Part shown: positions 33,890-44,452 of the stretch, one piece after another | Layout of the letters: every line of letters begins with the position of its first letter | Position numbering within the stretch: position 1 is the stretch's first letter | Notes under the pieces: model-generated | Databases searched by the model: none | Seen by the model: only the letters and a program-made list of their open reading frames with translations | Told to the model about the DNA's origin: nothing | Source of the DNA: Plazaster borealis | Lineage: Eukaryota > Echinodermata > Asteroidea > Forcipulatida > Labidiasteridae | Assembly: GCA_021014325.1 (NCBI GenBank) | Contig: JAJGQC010000519.1 | Span: forward strand, 124,001 to 188,000 | Length of the DNA: 64,000 nt | Direction of reading: 5' to 3' | Position numbers and translations under genes: made by a program

Positions 33890-34380
33890 ATGCTACCACA
33901 TACAACTTCCCTAGGTCCCAAGAACAAATTTTACGCTTCTGCGGGCTCGAGATGTCCAAGAATATGGAAAGATTGTGGAAATTTGGCTGCAGCGGCACCC
34001 ATATTTTTTTCTTCGTACCAGGGTGTGTCTTGTTGGTACGCTGCTACACATTCTTCGAACGCGCAGACTGGCGAAAAGTGTGGGCACGTGCCGCGAGCTC
34101 GCACGAATTCTATCGTGGATTCTGCGCAGGTTGGAGGAGATGTAGTATCTGCCATGGTGTATCTACATACTCTTGCCGACTCTCTAGTTGGTCTTCATGG
34201 CGACACGTCTACGAATCTACCGCGTCTGGAGTACGGCTACTCCACCACCACTGGTACACGACCACCTTCTACCTCGGTACACAACGATATACAGCCTTCC
34301 AACATCCCACTACACAAAATTTTTGTTTCTACCAGCTTTGCCCGATACTGGCACCACGTGCCATCTGCCACCACCTGCTA
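33890..34380 (+). CDS. Possible third ORF of the giant element, unknown
   Basis: From ATG 33890 the frame reads MLPHTTSLGPKNKFYASAG and later QVGGDVVSAMVYLHTLADSL and GYSTTTGTRPPSTSVHNDI, then runs into the 53-bp minisatellite. Alternative frames are also open here, so coding status is uncertain. Confidence 0.3.
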
Positions 34381-34770
34381 CCGCCTGCTACCACCTGCTA
34401 CCAACTTTGCTACTACTTGCTACCAGCTTGCTTCCACCTGCTACCACCTGCTACCAACTTTGCTACTACTTGCTACCAGCTTGCTTCCACCTGCTACCAC
34501 CTGCTACCAACTTTGCTACTACTTGCTACCAGCTTGCTTCCACCTGCTACCACCTGCTACCAACTTTGCTACTACTTGCTACCAGCTTGCTTCCACCTGC
34601 TACCACCTGCTACCAACTTTGCTACTACTTGCTACCAGCTTGCTTCCACCTGCTACCACCTGCTACCAACTTTGCTACTACTTGCTACCAGCTTGCTTCC
34701 ACCTGCTACCACCTGCTACCAACTTTGCTACTACTTGCTACCAGCTTGCTTCCACCTGCTTCCACCTGCT
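34375..34770. repeat. 53-bp minisatellite
   Basis: Seven or so nearly perfect copies of a 53-bp unit containing CTTCCACCTGCTACCACCTG and CAACTTTGCTACTACTTGC (copies start at 34431, 34484, 34537 and so on). Because 53 is not a multiple of three, each frame shows the same protein repeat out of phase, which explains the overlapping long open frames. A degenerate CTACCACCT tail continues to about 34890. Confidence 0.9.
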
Positions 34771-35117
34771 GCCAGCCTGCCTCCAGCCTGCTTCCAACCT
34801 ATCTCTACCTACCACCACCTACCTCCACCTACCTCCACCTGCCGCCACCTACCACCTACCACCAGCAGCTTCTACCACTTGCGCAGCAGATAGATAGCAC
34901 TACGTGTTGTATCTGTATTGCCTCCACCGGCACTACGTGCCAGCGGAGCGCAGCCGGCACCGATACAGATACGTAGTATCTATCTCCATCGGCGAGTATT
35001 GTTGTTTGCTACTACAGACAGATACCGATACTGCGTATCTATCGGTTGTGGCCTCGCTGGAGTATCTATCTATCGTTGCTAGATTGGAGGAGTGTAGTAT
35101 ACTATATAGTCTCGAGT

Positions 35118-35297
35118 ATGCGTTCCGAAAGCCCAGAAACAATTCTTCGAGAGTATGTAGCTCCACAGGCGCCAAAACAACACCAGACAAAACCCCGTTC
35201 CAAGCAGAGCAACAAAATATTGGATTTTGTGGTATGGGTGGTTGTTGTCGCTGGCACTATATGTTTGTTGGGGGTGCGTCCAAAGCAAGATTTCTAG
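35118..35297 (+). CDS. Small single-pass membrane protein of the giant element, 59 aa
   Basis: ATG 35118, stop TAG 35295-35297. The N-terminal 37 residues are polar and Pro/Lys/Gln-rich (PQAPKQHQTKPRSKQSNK). They are followed by a clear transmembrane segment (ILDFVVWVVVVAGTICLLGV) and a short basic tail (RPKQDF). The start lies in the arm-type repeat vocabulary. It could be chance, but the polar-TM-basic layout is well formed. Confidence 0.4.
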   Translation: MRSESPETILREYVAPQAPKQHQTKPRSKQSNKILDFVVWVVVVAGTICLLGVRPKQDF

Positions 35298-35392
35298 CCC
35301 CATGGTCCGCGTTTGCTCTTGCGGGGTGCTGCTTTGCGCTGTCTGTTGCGTGTTGTCTAGAGTAGCGCTCTGCGCTGCATCGCCAGATAGCA

Positions 35393-35701
35393 CTACGTGT
35401 TGTATCGGGTAGAGATATGTTTTTGTAGCCGGCGCGCTGCGTATGCCAAACACTTTGGGTTGGTGGGAGTAGCGAGTTCGCCAAGAATGGCTATGGCGGT
35501 TTCCAACTCTTGCGTCTCCAAACATTTTTCCAAATCTGCAACCATCGATGTTGTTGTAGGTTTTCGAGCATAGGTTTTCGCAAACTTTTTGCGCGCTTCT
35601 AGCGGGATTTTTTTGCACCCAAGGACTACATCCGCTGTGGTTTGCAACACTGCTGGGCGCCAGGGCTCTAGAGCAGCTACGGTGGTTGGTTGTTTTTCCA
35701 T
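35393..35701 (-). CDS. Small ORF A of the giant element, 102 aa, paralogue of ORF B
   Basis: ATG at 35701, stop at 35393. Reads MEKQPTTVAALEP, then KIPLEARKKFAKTYARKPTT, MVADLEKCLET, AIAILGELAT and a basic end RRLQKH. By my hand alignment about 61 of 102 residues match the ORF at 38480-38857 on the other strand. Both have stayed open, which argues for a real, selected protein. Predicted mostly helical; family unknown. Confidence 0.6.
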   Translation of the reverse strand: MEKQPTTVAALEPWRPAVLQTTADVVLGCKKIPLEARKKFAKTYARKPTTTSMVADLEKCLETQELETAIAILGELATPTNPKCLAYAARRLQKHISTRYNT

Positions 35702-36410
35702 GTTGTATCTCTTGTTGTATGTGTCCAAAAGGCACGTGGTAGATAGATACAGATACGTAGTATCGGGGCAGTGGCAGATGGCACGTAGTCGATACTGCGT
35801 ATCTATTGGTACCAGTCGGTGCCTGGCAGTGGTAGATGGCATGTAGTGCCGGTATCGGTGCCAGCCAGATAGCGGCACACATGCCAGTGGCTATCGGTAT
35901 CGGTCTGCGCCCAACTGGTACGTAGTAGATACACGGTGCCTGGCAGGTATGTGGTAGCAAATTGGTATCGACTACGCCCAACCAACACATGGCAGGCACG
36001 TGGTCGATACTGCGTATCTGCCAGATAGATACGTGGTATTGGTGCCTGGTAGACATGTGGTAGATACGTAGTAGGCACGTGGTGCTATGCCAGTATCGGT
36101 ATCGACTACACCCAACCAGCACATGGCAGACACGTGGTCGATACTGCGTATCTGCCAGATACGTGTTGCCTGGCAGGCATGTGGTAGCAAATCGGTATCG
36201 GCTACGCCCAACCCTACACCAGCACATGGCAGGCACGTGGTCGATACTACGTATCTGCCAGATATGCAGTAGGCGGCAGCAGGTAGCGGCACGTGTGCCA
36301 TACCAGTATTGGTGCCTGGCAGGCAGCGGCACACACACCAGTATCGGTGCCATTGTTAGGTATGTAGTATCGGTGCCATACCACTATCGGTGCCTGCCAG
36401 ATTGTGGTAG
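35702..36410. repeat. Interior palindrome-rich array
   Basis: Same short words as the arms (GATACTGCGTATCTGCCAGA, GGCACGTGGT, GTAGCAAATYGGTATCG, CACCCAACCAGCACATGGCA). Open frames on the minus strand are shadows of the repeats. Confidence 0.7.
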
Positions 36411-36900
36411 AAATCCTTTGCCATATATTTTTTTTGCTATTTTTCGAAATTTTGCTATTGCCAAATATTTTTGCTATTTCAAAATTTTTTTGCTATTTCG
36501 AAATATTTTTGCTATTTCGGGATATTTTTGCTATTTCGGGATATTTTTTTTGCTATTTCGAGATATTTTGCCATTTTGGGATATTTTTTTCTATTTCGGG
36601 ATATTTTTTGGCCATTTCGGGATATTTTGCCATTTCGGGATATTTTTGCTATTTCGGGATATTTTTTGCTATTTCGAGATATTTTGCCATTGCCATTTCG
36701 AAATATTTTTGCTATTTCGGATATTTTTGCTATTTCGATATTTTTGCTATTTCGGGATATTTTTGCCATTTCCAGATATTTTGCCATTGCCATTTCGAAA
36801 TATTTTTTTTGCTATTTCGGGATATTTTTTGCTATTTCGAGATATTTTGCCATTGCCATTTGAAATATTTTTTGCCATTTCAAATATTTTTGCCATTCGT
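36411..36900. repeat. AT-rich minisatellite of about 20-24 bp units
   Basis: Some 20 variants of TTTTGCTATTTCGGGATATT and TTTTGCCATTTCGAAATATT in one orientation. All three frames give Phe/Ile/Tyr-rich nonsense. Confidence 0.9.
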
Positions 36901-37725
36901 GCGCTCCGCCGATACTGCGTATCTATTGGTATCTATCTATCGCCTGCACCACCCCAACCAGCACCACGTGCCTACCGCAGATCCAGATAGATACACAGTA
37001 TCGGTGGCAGCGGCACGCGTGCCAGTCGGTGCCAGATAGATATGTGGTATCGGTATCGCCTGTATCGCACCCAACCCTGCTCCCAACCCCACACTACATT
37101 GGTACGTCTACACCAGCAGCGGTAGGGAGATACGTTGTAGGTAGTGGTAGGCAGCGCACGCGTGCCAGTATCGGTGCCATGCCAGTATTGGTGCCGGTTT
37201 GTCGGTGCCTGCCAGTGGCAGTATCGGTACTAGATAGATATGTTGTATTGGTATTGGTATCGCCACGCTACGTAGATAGATAGATAGCGGTAGATACGTA
37301 GTAGGCAGTGGCACGCGTGCCAGTATCGGTATCGATGTAGTGTCGAACGCGTCTACACTAGATAGATACACAGTATTGGTATTGGAAACAATATCTTCAC
37401 ACGGTACACACAGCCCTACACCACACGCAACCACGCTACGCCCAACCCTACGCTACACAGTATAGACGGCAGCGCACGTGTGCTAGTATCGGTGCCTGCC
37501 AGTGGTAGAGATTGGTATATGGTGCCAGTATTGGTATCGATGTAGTGCCGGTAGTGGTATGCAGCGGCACGCGTCGATAGATACATATCTATATTGGTGC
37601 CTGCCAGATAGTGGTGCCAGAGATAGATAGTGGCAGACATGTAGTAGGCAGCGGCACGCGTGCCAGTATCGGTGCCATGCCAGTATCGGTATAGGTGTCT
37701 ACACCAGACCCAACCCTACAAAATT
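36901..37725. repeat. Interior palindrome-rich array
   Basis: Arm-type vocabulary again (GGCACGCGTGCCAGTATCGG, CGCTACGTAGATAGATAG, CCTACGCTACACAGTATAG). No coding signal. Confidence 0.65.
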
Positions 37726-38065
37726 TTTCTATCGTGCGATAGAAATTCGCAACTCGCGATAGAAATCCCCAACTCGCGATAGAAATTCCCAACGCGGGAT
37801 AGAAATTCGCAACTCGCGATAGAAATTCGCAACTCGCGATAGAAATTCCCAATGCGCGATAGAAATTCGCAATGGTGGAAATTTTGGAAAAAACACATGT
37901 TTTCCCAATAGAAACCACATGTTTTCCCAATAGAAACACATGTTTTCCAATAGAAAACATATGTTTTCCCAATAGAAACCACATGTTTTCCCCAATAGAA
38001 AACACATGTTTTTCCCCCAATAGAAAACACATGTTTTCCCAATAGAAAACACATGTTTTCTCGCC
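37726..38065. repeat. Two adjacent minisatellites (20-21 bp and about 22-24 bp)
   Basis: 37730-37875: about seven copies of CGCGATAGAAATTCGCAACT with CCC/CGC variants. 37890-38060: about eight copies of ACATGTTTTCCCAATAGAAA. Both read as repetitive nonsense in any frame. Confidence 0.9.
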
Positions 38066-38479
38066 TAGACCACACCCAACCCTCGCAAGGCCAGCACGTA
38101 GTGCTAGTGCCTGGTATTGGTAGGCAGTGGTAGGTATGTGGTGCCAACCAGTATCGGTGCTAGAGATAGATAGCAGCAGATACGTAGTAGGCATGTGGTG
38201 CCAAGCAGATACCGATACTACATATCTATCGGTGCTGGTATTGGTATCGATGTAGTGCTAGATAGGTAGTGGTAGGTAGCGGCAGGCACGTGGTGCCAGC
38301 TAGTATTGTTGCTAGATAGATATGTGGCATCGGTATCGATGAATTGCTAGATCTATAGTCGATGTAGTGTTGGCAGGCGGTGGTAGGAGATACGTAGTAT
38401 TGGTGCCAGCCAGTAGGAGTGTTTGTTGTATACCAATTGGAGACACCCAACTCTAGATAGATACATAGTATCGTATCGT
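38066..38479. repeat. Interior palindrome-rich stretch upstream of small ORF B
   Basis: Arm-type words (CCAGCACGTAGTGCTAGTGC, GATACCGATACTACATATC, GTAGTGTTGGCAGGCGGTGG) run up to the ATG of the ORF at 38480. Confidence 0.6.
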
Positions 38480-38857
38480 ATGGAAGAACAACCAACCACC
38501 GTAGCACATATAGAACCTTGCCGTTTGCCAACAACAAAAACCACCTCGGGCGCTATCCTCGAGTGCGAAAAAATCCCCCTAGAAGCTCGCAAAATGTTTG
38601 CAAAAACCTACACTCGAAAACCTACCATAGCAACGATGGTTGTAGATTTGGAAAAATGCCTCCAAACGCAAACCTGCGCAGACGCTATAGCAATTCTCGA
38701 CGCTCTCGCTACTATCGACAACCCTGGGTGTTTGGTGCGTGCATCTCGAAGGTTGCGAAAACACTTTGCCGCACAACACAATAGATGTGTGGTAGCTCCT
38801 ACTCGAAGTAGTCTCGCGGTAGCTCCTACTCGAAGTTGTCTCCAACCACTACTGTAG
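38480..38857 (+). CDS. Small ORF B of the giant element, 125 aa, paralogue of ORF A
   Basis: ATG 38480, stop TAG 38855-38857. Shares MEEQPTTVAHIEP, KIPLEARKMFAKTYTRKPT, MVVDLEKCLQTQ, AIAIL and SRRLRKH with the minus-strand ORF at 35393-35701. It has an extra C-terminal 20 residues containing a doubled VAPTRSxL motif. Helical, basic at the end, function unknown. It is transcribed toward the right arm. Confidence 0.6.
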   Translation: MEEQPTTVAHIEPCRLPTTKTTSGAILECEKIPLEARKMFAKTYTRKPTIATMVVDLEKCLQTQTCADAIAILDALATIDNPGCLVRASRRLRKHFAAQHNRCVVAPTRSSLAVAPTRSCLQPLL

Positions 38858-38930
38858 CGATAGTTACGCAGTATCGACTACGTGCCATCCACCATCTGTC
38901 GAGTATTTGGCTCCAAAAATATATTTTTTT

Positions 38931-41111
38931 TGGTTGTATCGACCTGCACCCAACCGCGCTACGCCAGCACCGATAGATAGATACGCAGTATCGGTATCTG
39001 CCTGGCAGGCACTAGCACTACGTGCTGGCCTACTGCGCGCCTCGATAGATGGCATGTAGTCGATACTGCGTATCAATCGGTATCGGTTGCACCCAACCCA
39101 CGCTACGCCAGATACGCAGTAGGCAGCGGCACGCGTGCCAGTATCGGCGCCAGTGGCTATCGGTGTCTGTCGGTGCCAGTGCCTGGCGGTATCGGTATCG
39201 CCTACGGTACGTCCAGCCCTGCACCCAACCCACGCTACACCAGATTCGCACAGGTAGATACGTAGTAGGCAGCGGCACGTGTGCCGGTATCGGTGCCTAC
39301 ACCGCGCCCAAGATACGCAGTAGGCAGCGGCACGTGTGCCAGTATCGGTGCCTGGTAGATATGTGGTGCTTGGTAGATAGATACGCAGTATTGGTATCGG
39401 CTACACCCAATCCTACGCCGCGGTAGATACATAGTAGGCACGCATGCCAGTATCGGTGCCAGTGGCTATTGGTACCAGTGCCTGGCGGTATCGGTATCAC
39501 CTACGGTACGCCCAACCCTGCACCCAACCCACGCTATGCCAGATTCGCACAGGCAGATACGTAGTAGGCAGCGGCACGTGTGCCAGTATCGGTGCCTGCC
39601 ATAGATACGCAGTAGGTATGTGGTCGGCAGCGGCACGTGTGCCAGTATCGGTGCCATAGATACACAGTAGGCGGCGGCACGCGTGCCAGTATAGGTGCCA
39701 GTGGCTATCGATGTCTGTCGGTATCGGCATCGCCTACGGTACGCCCAACCCTGCACCCAACCCCCGCTATGCTAGATTCGCACAGACATGTGGTGCCACG
39801 GATACACAGTAGGCATGTGGTCGGTAGCGGCACGTGTGCCAGTATCGGTGCCATAGATACACAGTAGACGGCGGCACGCGTGCCAGTGGCTATTGGTGTC
39901 TGTTGGTATCGGCATCGCCTACGGTACGCCCAACCCTGCGCCCAACCCACGCTATGCTAGATTCGCACAAGTAGATACGTAGTAGGCAGCGGCACGTGTG
40001 CCAGTATCGGTGCCTGCCACAGATACGCAGTAGGCAGCGCACGTGTGCCAGTATTGGTGCCTGGTAGATGCACAGTAGGCAGCGGCACGCGTGCCAGTAT
40101 TGGTGCCAGTGGCTATCGGTGCCTGTGCCTGGTGGTATCGCCTACACCGCGCCCAACCCTGCACCCAACCCTGCACCCAACCCACACTATGCCAGATTCG
40201 CACAGGTAGATACGTAGTAGGCAGTGGCACGTGTGCCAGTATCGGTGCCTGGTAGATACGCAAGTAGGCAGCGGCACGCGTGCCAGTATTGGTGCCGGTG
40301 CCTGTCGGTGCCAGTGCCTGGCGGTATCGATATCGCCGACAGCGGCAGATACACAGTATTGGTGTCTGGTAGATACGCAGTAGGCAGCGGCGCGTGTGCC
40401 AGTATCGGTATCGCCTGCACCCAACCCTACGCTGGCACGTAGTGTCTGTGGTAGTATCGCCTACACCGCCGCGGCAACGGCACGCGTGCCAGTATCGGTG
40501 CCAACGGTAGACAGAGGCAGATACCGATACTACATATCTATCGGTGCTGGCCAGTGTCGGTGCTGTGGCTATCGCCTACAGTACACCAGATTCCCACTAG
40601 CAGATACGTATCGGTATCGACTGCGCCCAGTAGATACGCGGTATTGTGTAGTATCGGTATCGATAGATGTGTGTGCTAGTGTTGTCTGGGTGCAAAAATA
40701 CTCTAGAAAGGTTTCTCTCGAACACCCCGATACCACATATCTATCTATCTCTCGGTGCCCCAGCGGTTTGTTCCACCGGTGTTGGATTCGTAGTCCAGAG
40801 TAGTGCTAGTGGGTACAGATGGTGTGTAGTCGATACCGATATTGTCTATCTATCTATTGGCTGCACGTCCTAGTGGTCGATGCCGATACTGTGTATCTAT
40901 CTGCTAGAGTTGGGCAAAAAAAAAAAATTTCCTCCTTGTTTCGTGGTTGCCGAAAGTTAGGGTTGCTCCCGCAAAATCTAGACTCTAGTAACCATTGTGT
41001 AGAAGGGGGTGCATACTCCGGAAAGTGGTCCAGAACCCCCCATTGTGTATACTACTGGCTCCAGGGGCTACAGGTACGTTGCGTCATAAAGGCCCCACTC
41101 TTACTACTACT
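38931..41111 (-). repeat. Right arm of the giant element
   Basis: Reverse-complement copy of 28720-30983. The match begins at TTGTATCGACCTGCACCCAA (38931) and runs to the CATAT duplication at 41112. Differences from the left arm are few: a shorter tip repeat near 40990-41050, one extra CCCAACCCTGCA unit and scattered bases. Confidence 0.85.
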
Positions 41112-41675
41112 CATATTGAAATCATGGAATCAATATTGAAAACTTTCAAACGGCCTGGCAGACGAAGCCAACAAGTTTAGTGATGCTAAACTAGCCAGGA
41201 TGGATAGGTTCTTGGACATTTTCGAGAAGTCTGTGAAGAGTAAGAATAACACAGAAGAGTGACCCCATATAAGGGCATTTAACAGGCAACACCATTTTTG
41301 ACGAGTTGGGTTAAAAAAAATTTGAATCAATAACAGATAGTTCATTCCATGTCAATTCAACACCTTTTTTCACCTTACCCTCGTCGAATGAAGGGAAATA
41401 TCCAATGCTAATTGGTATCTGTAAGAAAACCCCTGCACTGAAATTATAATGTGATTTGGCTAATTAGTTTAGGAGGTAAGGGTTAGCACTTTAGCTGTCT
41501 TATAACTTTTGTTAACAATGTAGTAACTACATGTATTTCATAAAATGTTTGTGATGGGCACTTCCCCATTTAGTTATGCTATTTTTAAAAAAGGTTAAAT
41601 GTCCGTTTTGTATGCATTTTCATTTTTCTTGACGGTACGGTTGTGTTTTTTTGTTGTGAAATGAAAACCATTTAA

Positions 41676-42053
41676 AGGCAGTGGACACTATTGGTAATCA
41701 CTAAAAATATTTATTAGCATAAAACCTAACTTGGTAACAAGTAATGGGGAGAGGTTGATAGTATAAAACTTTGTGAGAAACGGCTCCCTCTGAAGTGGAG
41801 TAGTTTTCGAGAAAGAAGTAATTTTCCACGAATTTGATTTCGAGACCTCAAAATTAGATGAGGTCTCGAAATCAACTTGCATCTGAAAGCACAGAACTCC
41901 ATGTGACAAGGTTGTTTTTTCTTTCATTGTTATCTCGCAACCTCGATGACCAATTGAGCTCAAATTTTCACAGGCTTGTTATTTTATGCATATGTTGAGA
42001 TACACCAAGTGAGAAGACTGGTCTTTGACAATTACCAATAGTGTCCACTGTCT
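41676..42053. mobile_element. TTAA-flanked foldback MITE, copy 3
   Basis: Inverted ends AGGCAGTGGACACTATTGG and CCAATAGTGTCCACTGTCT with TTAA outside both (41672-41675, 42054-42057). Contains GAGAAACGGCTCCCTCTGAA and the TGTTGAGATACACCAAGTGA phrase shared with the other copies, plus an internal AGACCTCAAAATTAGATGAGGTCT-type palindrome. Confidence 0.8.
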
Positions 42054-42235
42054 TTAAAGAGCTTTAAATTTTTTTGAGTTTAGACTGTCTGAGTTTCAGG
42101 GGTCATGCTAATTAGTCACAAGTTTGTTGATCATTATCTCCTAAACTTATGAACCAAATCACATGATATCAGTTCTGGGGTTTGTCATAGGGGGCAATTA
42201 AGCACACATCATTTGGCTTCAATTATTGAGGATAT

Positions 42236-42722
42236 GGGCAAAGCCACACCTGGCAATTTAAAGGCAACCAGCAACAGTTCGTTGGTCATCTCCGTCTTCC
42301 TCTACGCCTGTGAGACCTGGACTCTAAGAGCCGACTTAGAGAAGAGAATACAGGCCACAATATGAGATGCTACAGAAAGATTCTTGGCATTTCCTACAAA
42401 GACCAAGAGGAGGTACGGACCAGAATCAGGCAAGTCATTGGACCCTACGAAGATCTCCTGACCACTGTGAAAAAGCGTAAACTGAAGTGGTATGGGCACA
42501 TTTCACGATCATCAGGACTTGCTAAGACGATCCTGCAAGGCACTGTACCAGGAGCAAGAAAGAGGCAGGCAGAGAAAAAGGTGGGAGGACAACATCATGG
42601 AGTGGACGGGCCTGACGCTGAATGACTCCCTGAGAAAGTCTGAGGATCGAAAGGGATGGAGGAAACTGACTGACAAGTCTTCAAGGGGTGCCCCCACGGT
42701 CAGAAGACTAAGGGATAGATGA
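42236..42722 (+). pseudogene. 5'-truncated LINE reverse transcriptase tail (RTE-like)
   Basis: Reads FLYACETWTLRADLEKRIQA, (stop) MRCYRKILGIS, then VRTRIRQVIGPYEDLLTTVK and KRKLKWYGHISRSSGLAKTI, a frameshift, then RQRKRWEDNIMEWTGL and RLRDR with a TGA at 42720-42722. This is the C-terminus typical of RTE/BovB-type endonuclease-RT ORFs in animals. Followed by a short GATGAGAT repeat, as LINE 3' ends often are. Dead: it has a stop (near 42363), at least one shift (near 42570) and no RT catalytic core. Confidence 0.8.
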
Positions 42723-43241
42723 GATGAGATGAGTTCAAGGCAATCTTAAAAAAGAAAAATACAGTCACATTTCAATTTTCACATAGTTTTCTTCGGGATA
42801 GTAGGTCACTGTTAGAACAATTTATTTTGTGCAACCTAAGTGTTCCTTTTAATTGCAGTGTAGTTGCTTAATTTGAAGTTGCCTGTAAAATTGCCGCGTT
42901 TGACAAGTTAGTTGAAGTAGGTTGAATTGACACAGAATAACCCAGATGTGCACTTGTTTACATTATGTGTATAGAAATAAAAGCTTTCATAACATTTGAT
43001 TGAAATATTGCTTGAAACAACTGTCAAAATTGAAAGAAAAAAAATAAGCTGAAGTTCTATTTATAAAATTAAAATCAAATAGGTGGGTAATATGGATGTA
43101 CCGACAGACCTACATGTATGTGTGACAAAGTCTTCATGGAGCTGTGCCACCAGTTGGTTCCTATAGTCAAGCCCAGCATCAGCATTTCCATGAATGTGCT
43201 GGTAGTTGTTGTGATTGAGGTCAGGGTCTGCTTTGAGGAAG

Positions 43242-43972
43242 TCATGCAATTTGGTCACCACTCAGTACACGGGTGTTGTGCAGAATACATCCACACTGCG
43301 TGATTTTGATGAGTGACTCCACATCGTACAGGAGAATGCTTCGTTGTCTGGGAAAGCGCCCTTTAAGGTGGCCAATAGCTCTCTCAACAACCTGTCTTAC
43401 AGATGACACTTTCCTGTTAAAGCGTCGTTGTTGGACAGTGAGGTGGCCATTGTCCTCATATGGGGTTATGAGCCAGTTCTTGACAGGGTAGGCTGTGTCT
43501 CCTAACAGAAATGTGTCCAGTGTAAAAAGTATTGCAGCCTGAGCCAGAAGGGAGCTGTTTCTTGACACTCGATCATCATAAGTGCAGCCTTGCCAGCCAG
43601 AATAGCTTTGAAGAATCAGCATTCTGTTGTCAACAACCACCTGAGTTGACAGAAAAGATTATGTACATGTAGTTATTGTTCTTGTTGAAGCATGCATCTA
43701 AATAGATTTCAACAAATCATTACATAAAGTGAGAGGCACTAAATCAAACCTTAGATCTATGAAATTTTAAATAAATTTTGGGGTGAACGTACTTGAAGCA
43801 CCACTGATGCAAAACCTTTGTTAAAACCTTTGCTTTGCGGTTGCTCTCCTGGACAGAATGGTATTCTGATGTGAGTTCCATCCACAAAGCCTACCACACC
43901 AGAAATGCCACATGTTGCTTCTACTTCATTTGCAATTTGCTGCTGCTGTTAAACAATAGGCCAGCTAATTAC
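43242..43972 (-). pseudogene. HARBI1-like nuclease, second copy, catalytic exons only, broken
   Basis: Exon 43972-43793 carries GFVDGTHIRIPFC but has an in-frame TAA at 43951-43949. Exon 43640-43242 carries DDRVSRNSSL, GDTAYPVKNW and VRQVVERAIGHLKGRF, continuing LLYDVESLIKITQCGCILHN, the C-terminal sequence that the copy at 28-429 has lost. Exon borders match those of the first copy (TAG acceptor, GTACGT donor; CAG acceptor). No HTH exon was found to the right; a retrotransposon occupies 44453-53159, in what would be the next intron. Confidence 0.8.
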
Positions 43973-44452
43973 CTAAAAATACCATTTGGATCAAAATGAG
44001 AAGTTTTTGCTAGGCAGTTTCCTCTTTTTGAAAACAAAACTTGCATGTGTCTTTAGTTAGTCCCGTTGTACACTCCATTGATAAATTGTAATATATTAGC
44101 AGCTCATCATAAAATGACAAACTGTCAACCAAATATTTTCTAGCAATATTTCAATTGTGTGGTTTATGGACAGTTATACCAAGCTCTGCCCCTGAATAAA
44201 ACTGTCCAATCACAAATAGCACCCCCAAAAATCTGACACAGTAAAACATGCCACCATGTGTATGGCATGGTGTGTTGCTTCACAGAGTGAAGAGGCATGT
44301 TTAGTTAGCACCAACCACGTGGGCGCCATTGCTAGGTGGGCAGGCTTAATGGATTGTTCTATTGCAAATTTAGTTGATGTGTGCATTGTTGGCTTAAGGC
44401 TTGATGTTGATGTTGTTGATGTTGCAGCTTTTTGATATTATTTTAATAATAG

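Larger units (their letters stand above)
28720..41111. mobile_element. Giant (12.4-kb) inverted-repeat element of unknown class
   Basis: Bounded by inverted termini AGTAGTAGTAAGAGTGGGGC and its reverse complement ending ACTACTACT, with 5-bp duplications CATAT at 28715-28719 and 41112-41116. Arms of about 2.26 kb (left) and 2.18 kb (right) are near-identical inverted copies. The left arm carries about 100 bp extra near 28790-28920 and the right arm one extra short unit near 40165. The interior (30984-38930) holds a roughly 570-codon ORF, an overlapping second frame, a small membrane ORF, two inverted paralogous ORFs and several minisatellites. No DNA polymerase B, integrase, packaging ATPase, capsid or DDE transposase was recognised. 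AG..CT ends and long TIRs recall Polintons, but the gene content and 5-bp duplication do not fit well. Confidence 0.85.
28440..41262 (+). pseudogene. Myb/SANT-like DNA-binding protein relic split by the giant element
   Basis: Left part, about 28471-28719: KWNQLKKRYKEVKDFNRQTG, an in-frame TAA near 28560, then FGDLYGEKASTEPMF and a Ser/Lys/Pro-rich linker. Right part, 41112-41262: MESILKTF, a one-base shift, then NKFSDAKLARMDRFLDIFEK to a TGA at 41260-41262. With a single CATAT at the junction the two parts read through in one frame (RTFERHIEIMESI). The trihelix/Myb-like part, linker and C-terminal amphipathic helix resemble the Myb/SANT partner proteins of Harbinger transposons. It was already inactive (stop plus shift) or has decayed since the insertion. 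Confidence 0.6.

Noticed and set aside
34188..34976. Long overlapping open frames rich in Leu/Pro/Cys/Thr
   Set aside because: They are the three phases of a 53-bp minisatellite, not genes.
36404..37039. Phe/Tyr/Ile-rich open frames resembling a membrane protein
   Set aside because: They come from an AT-rich 20-24-bp repeat and appear in several frames.
28720..41111. Classification as a Polinton/Maverick
   Set aside because: AG..CT ends and long TIRs fit, but no polymerase, integrase, ATPase, protease or capsid is recognisable and the duplication is 5 bp, not 6.
42236..42722. Active LINE
   Set aside because: Only the extreme C-terminus remains, with a stop and a frameshift.
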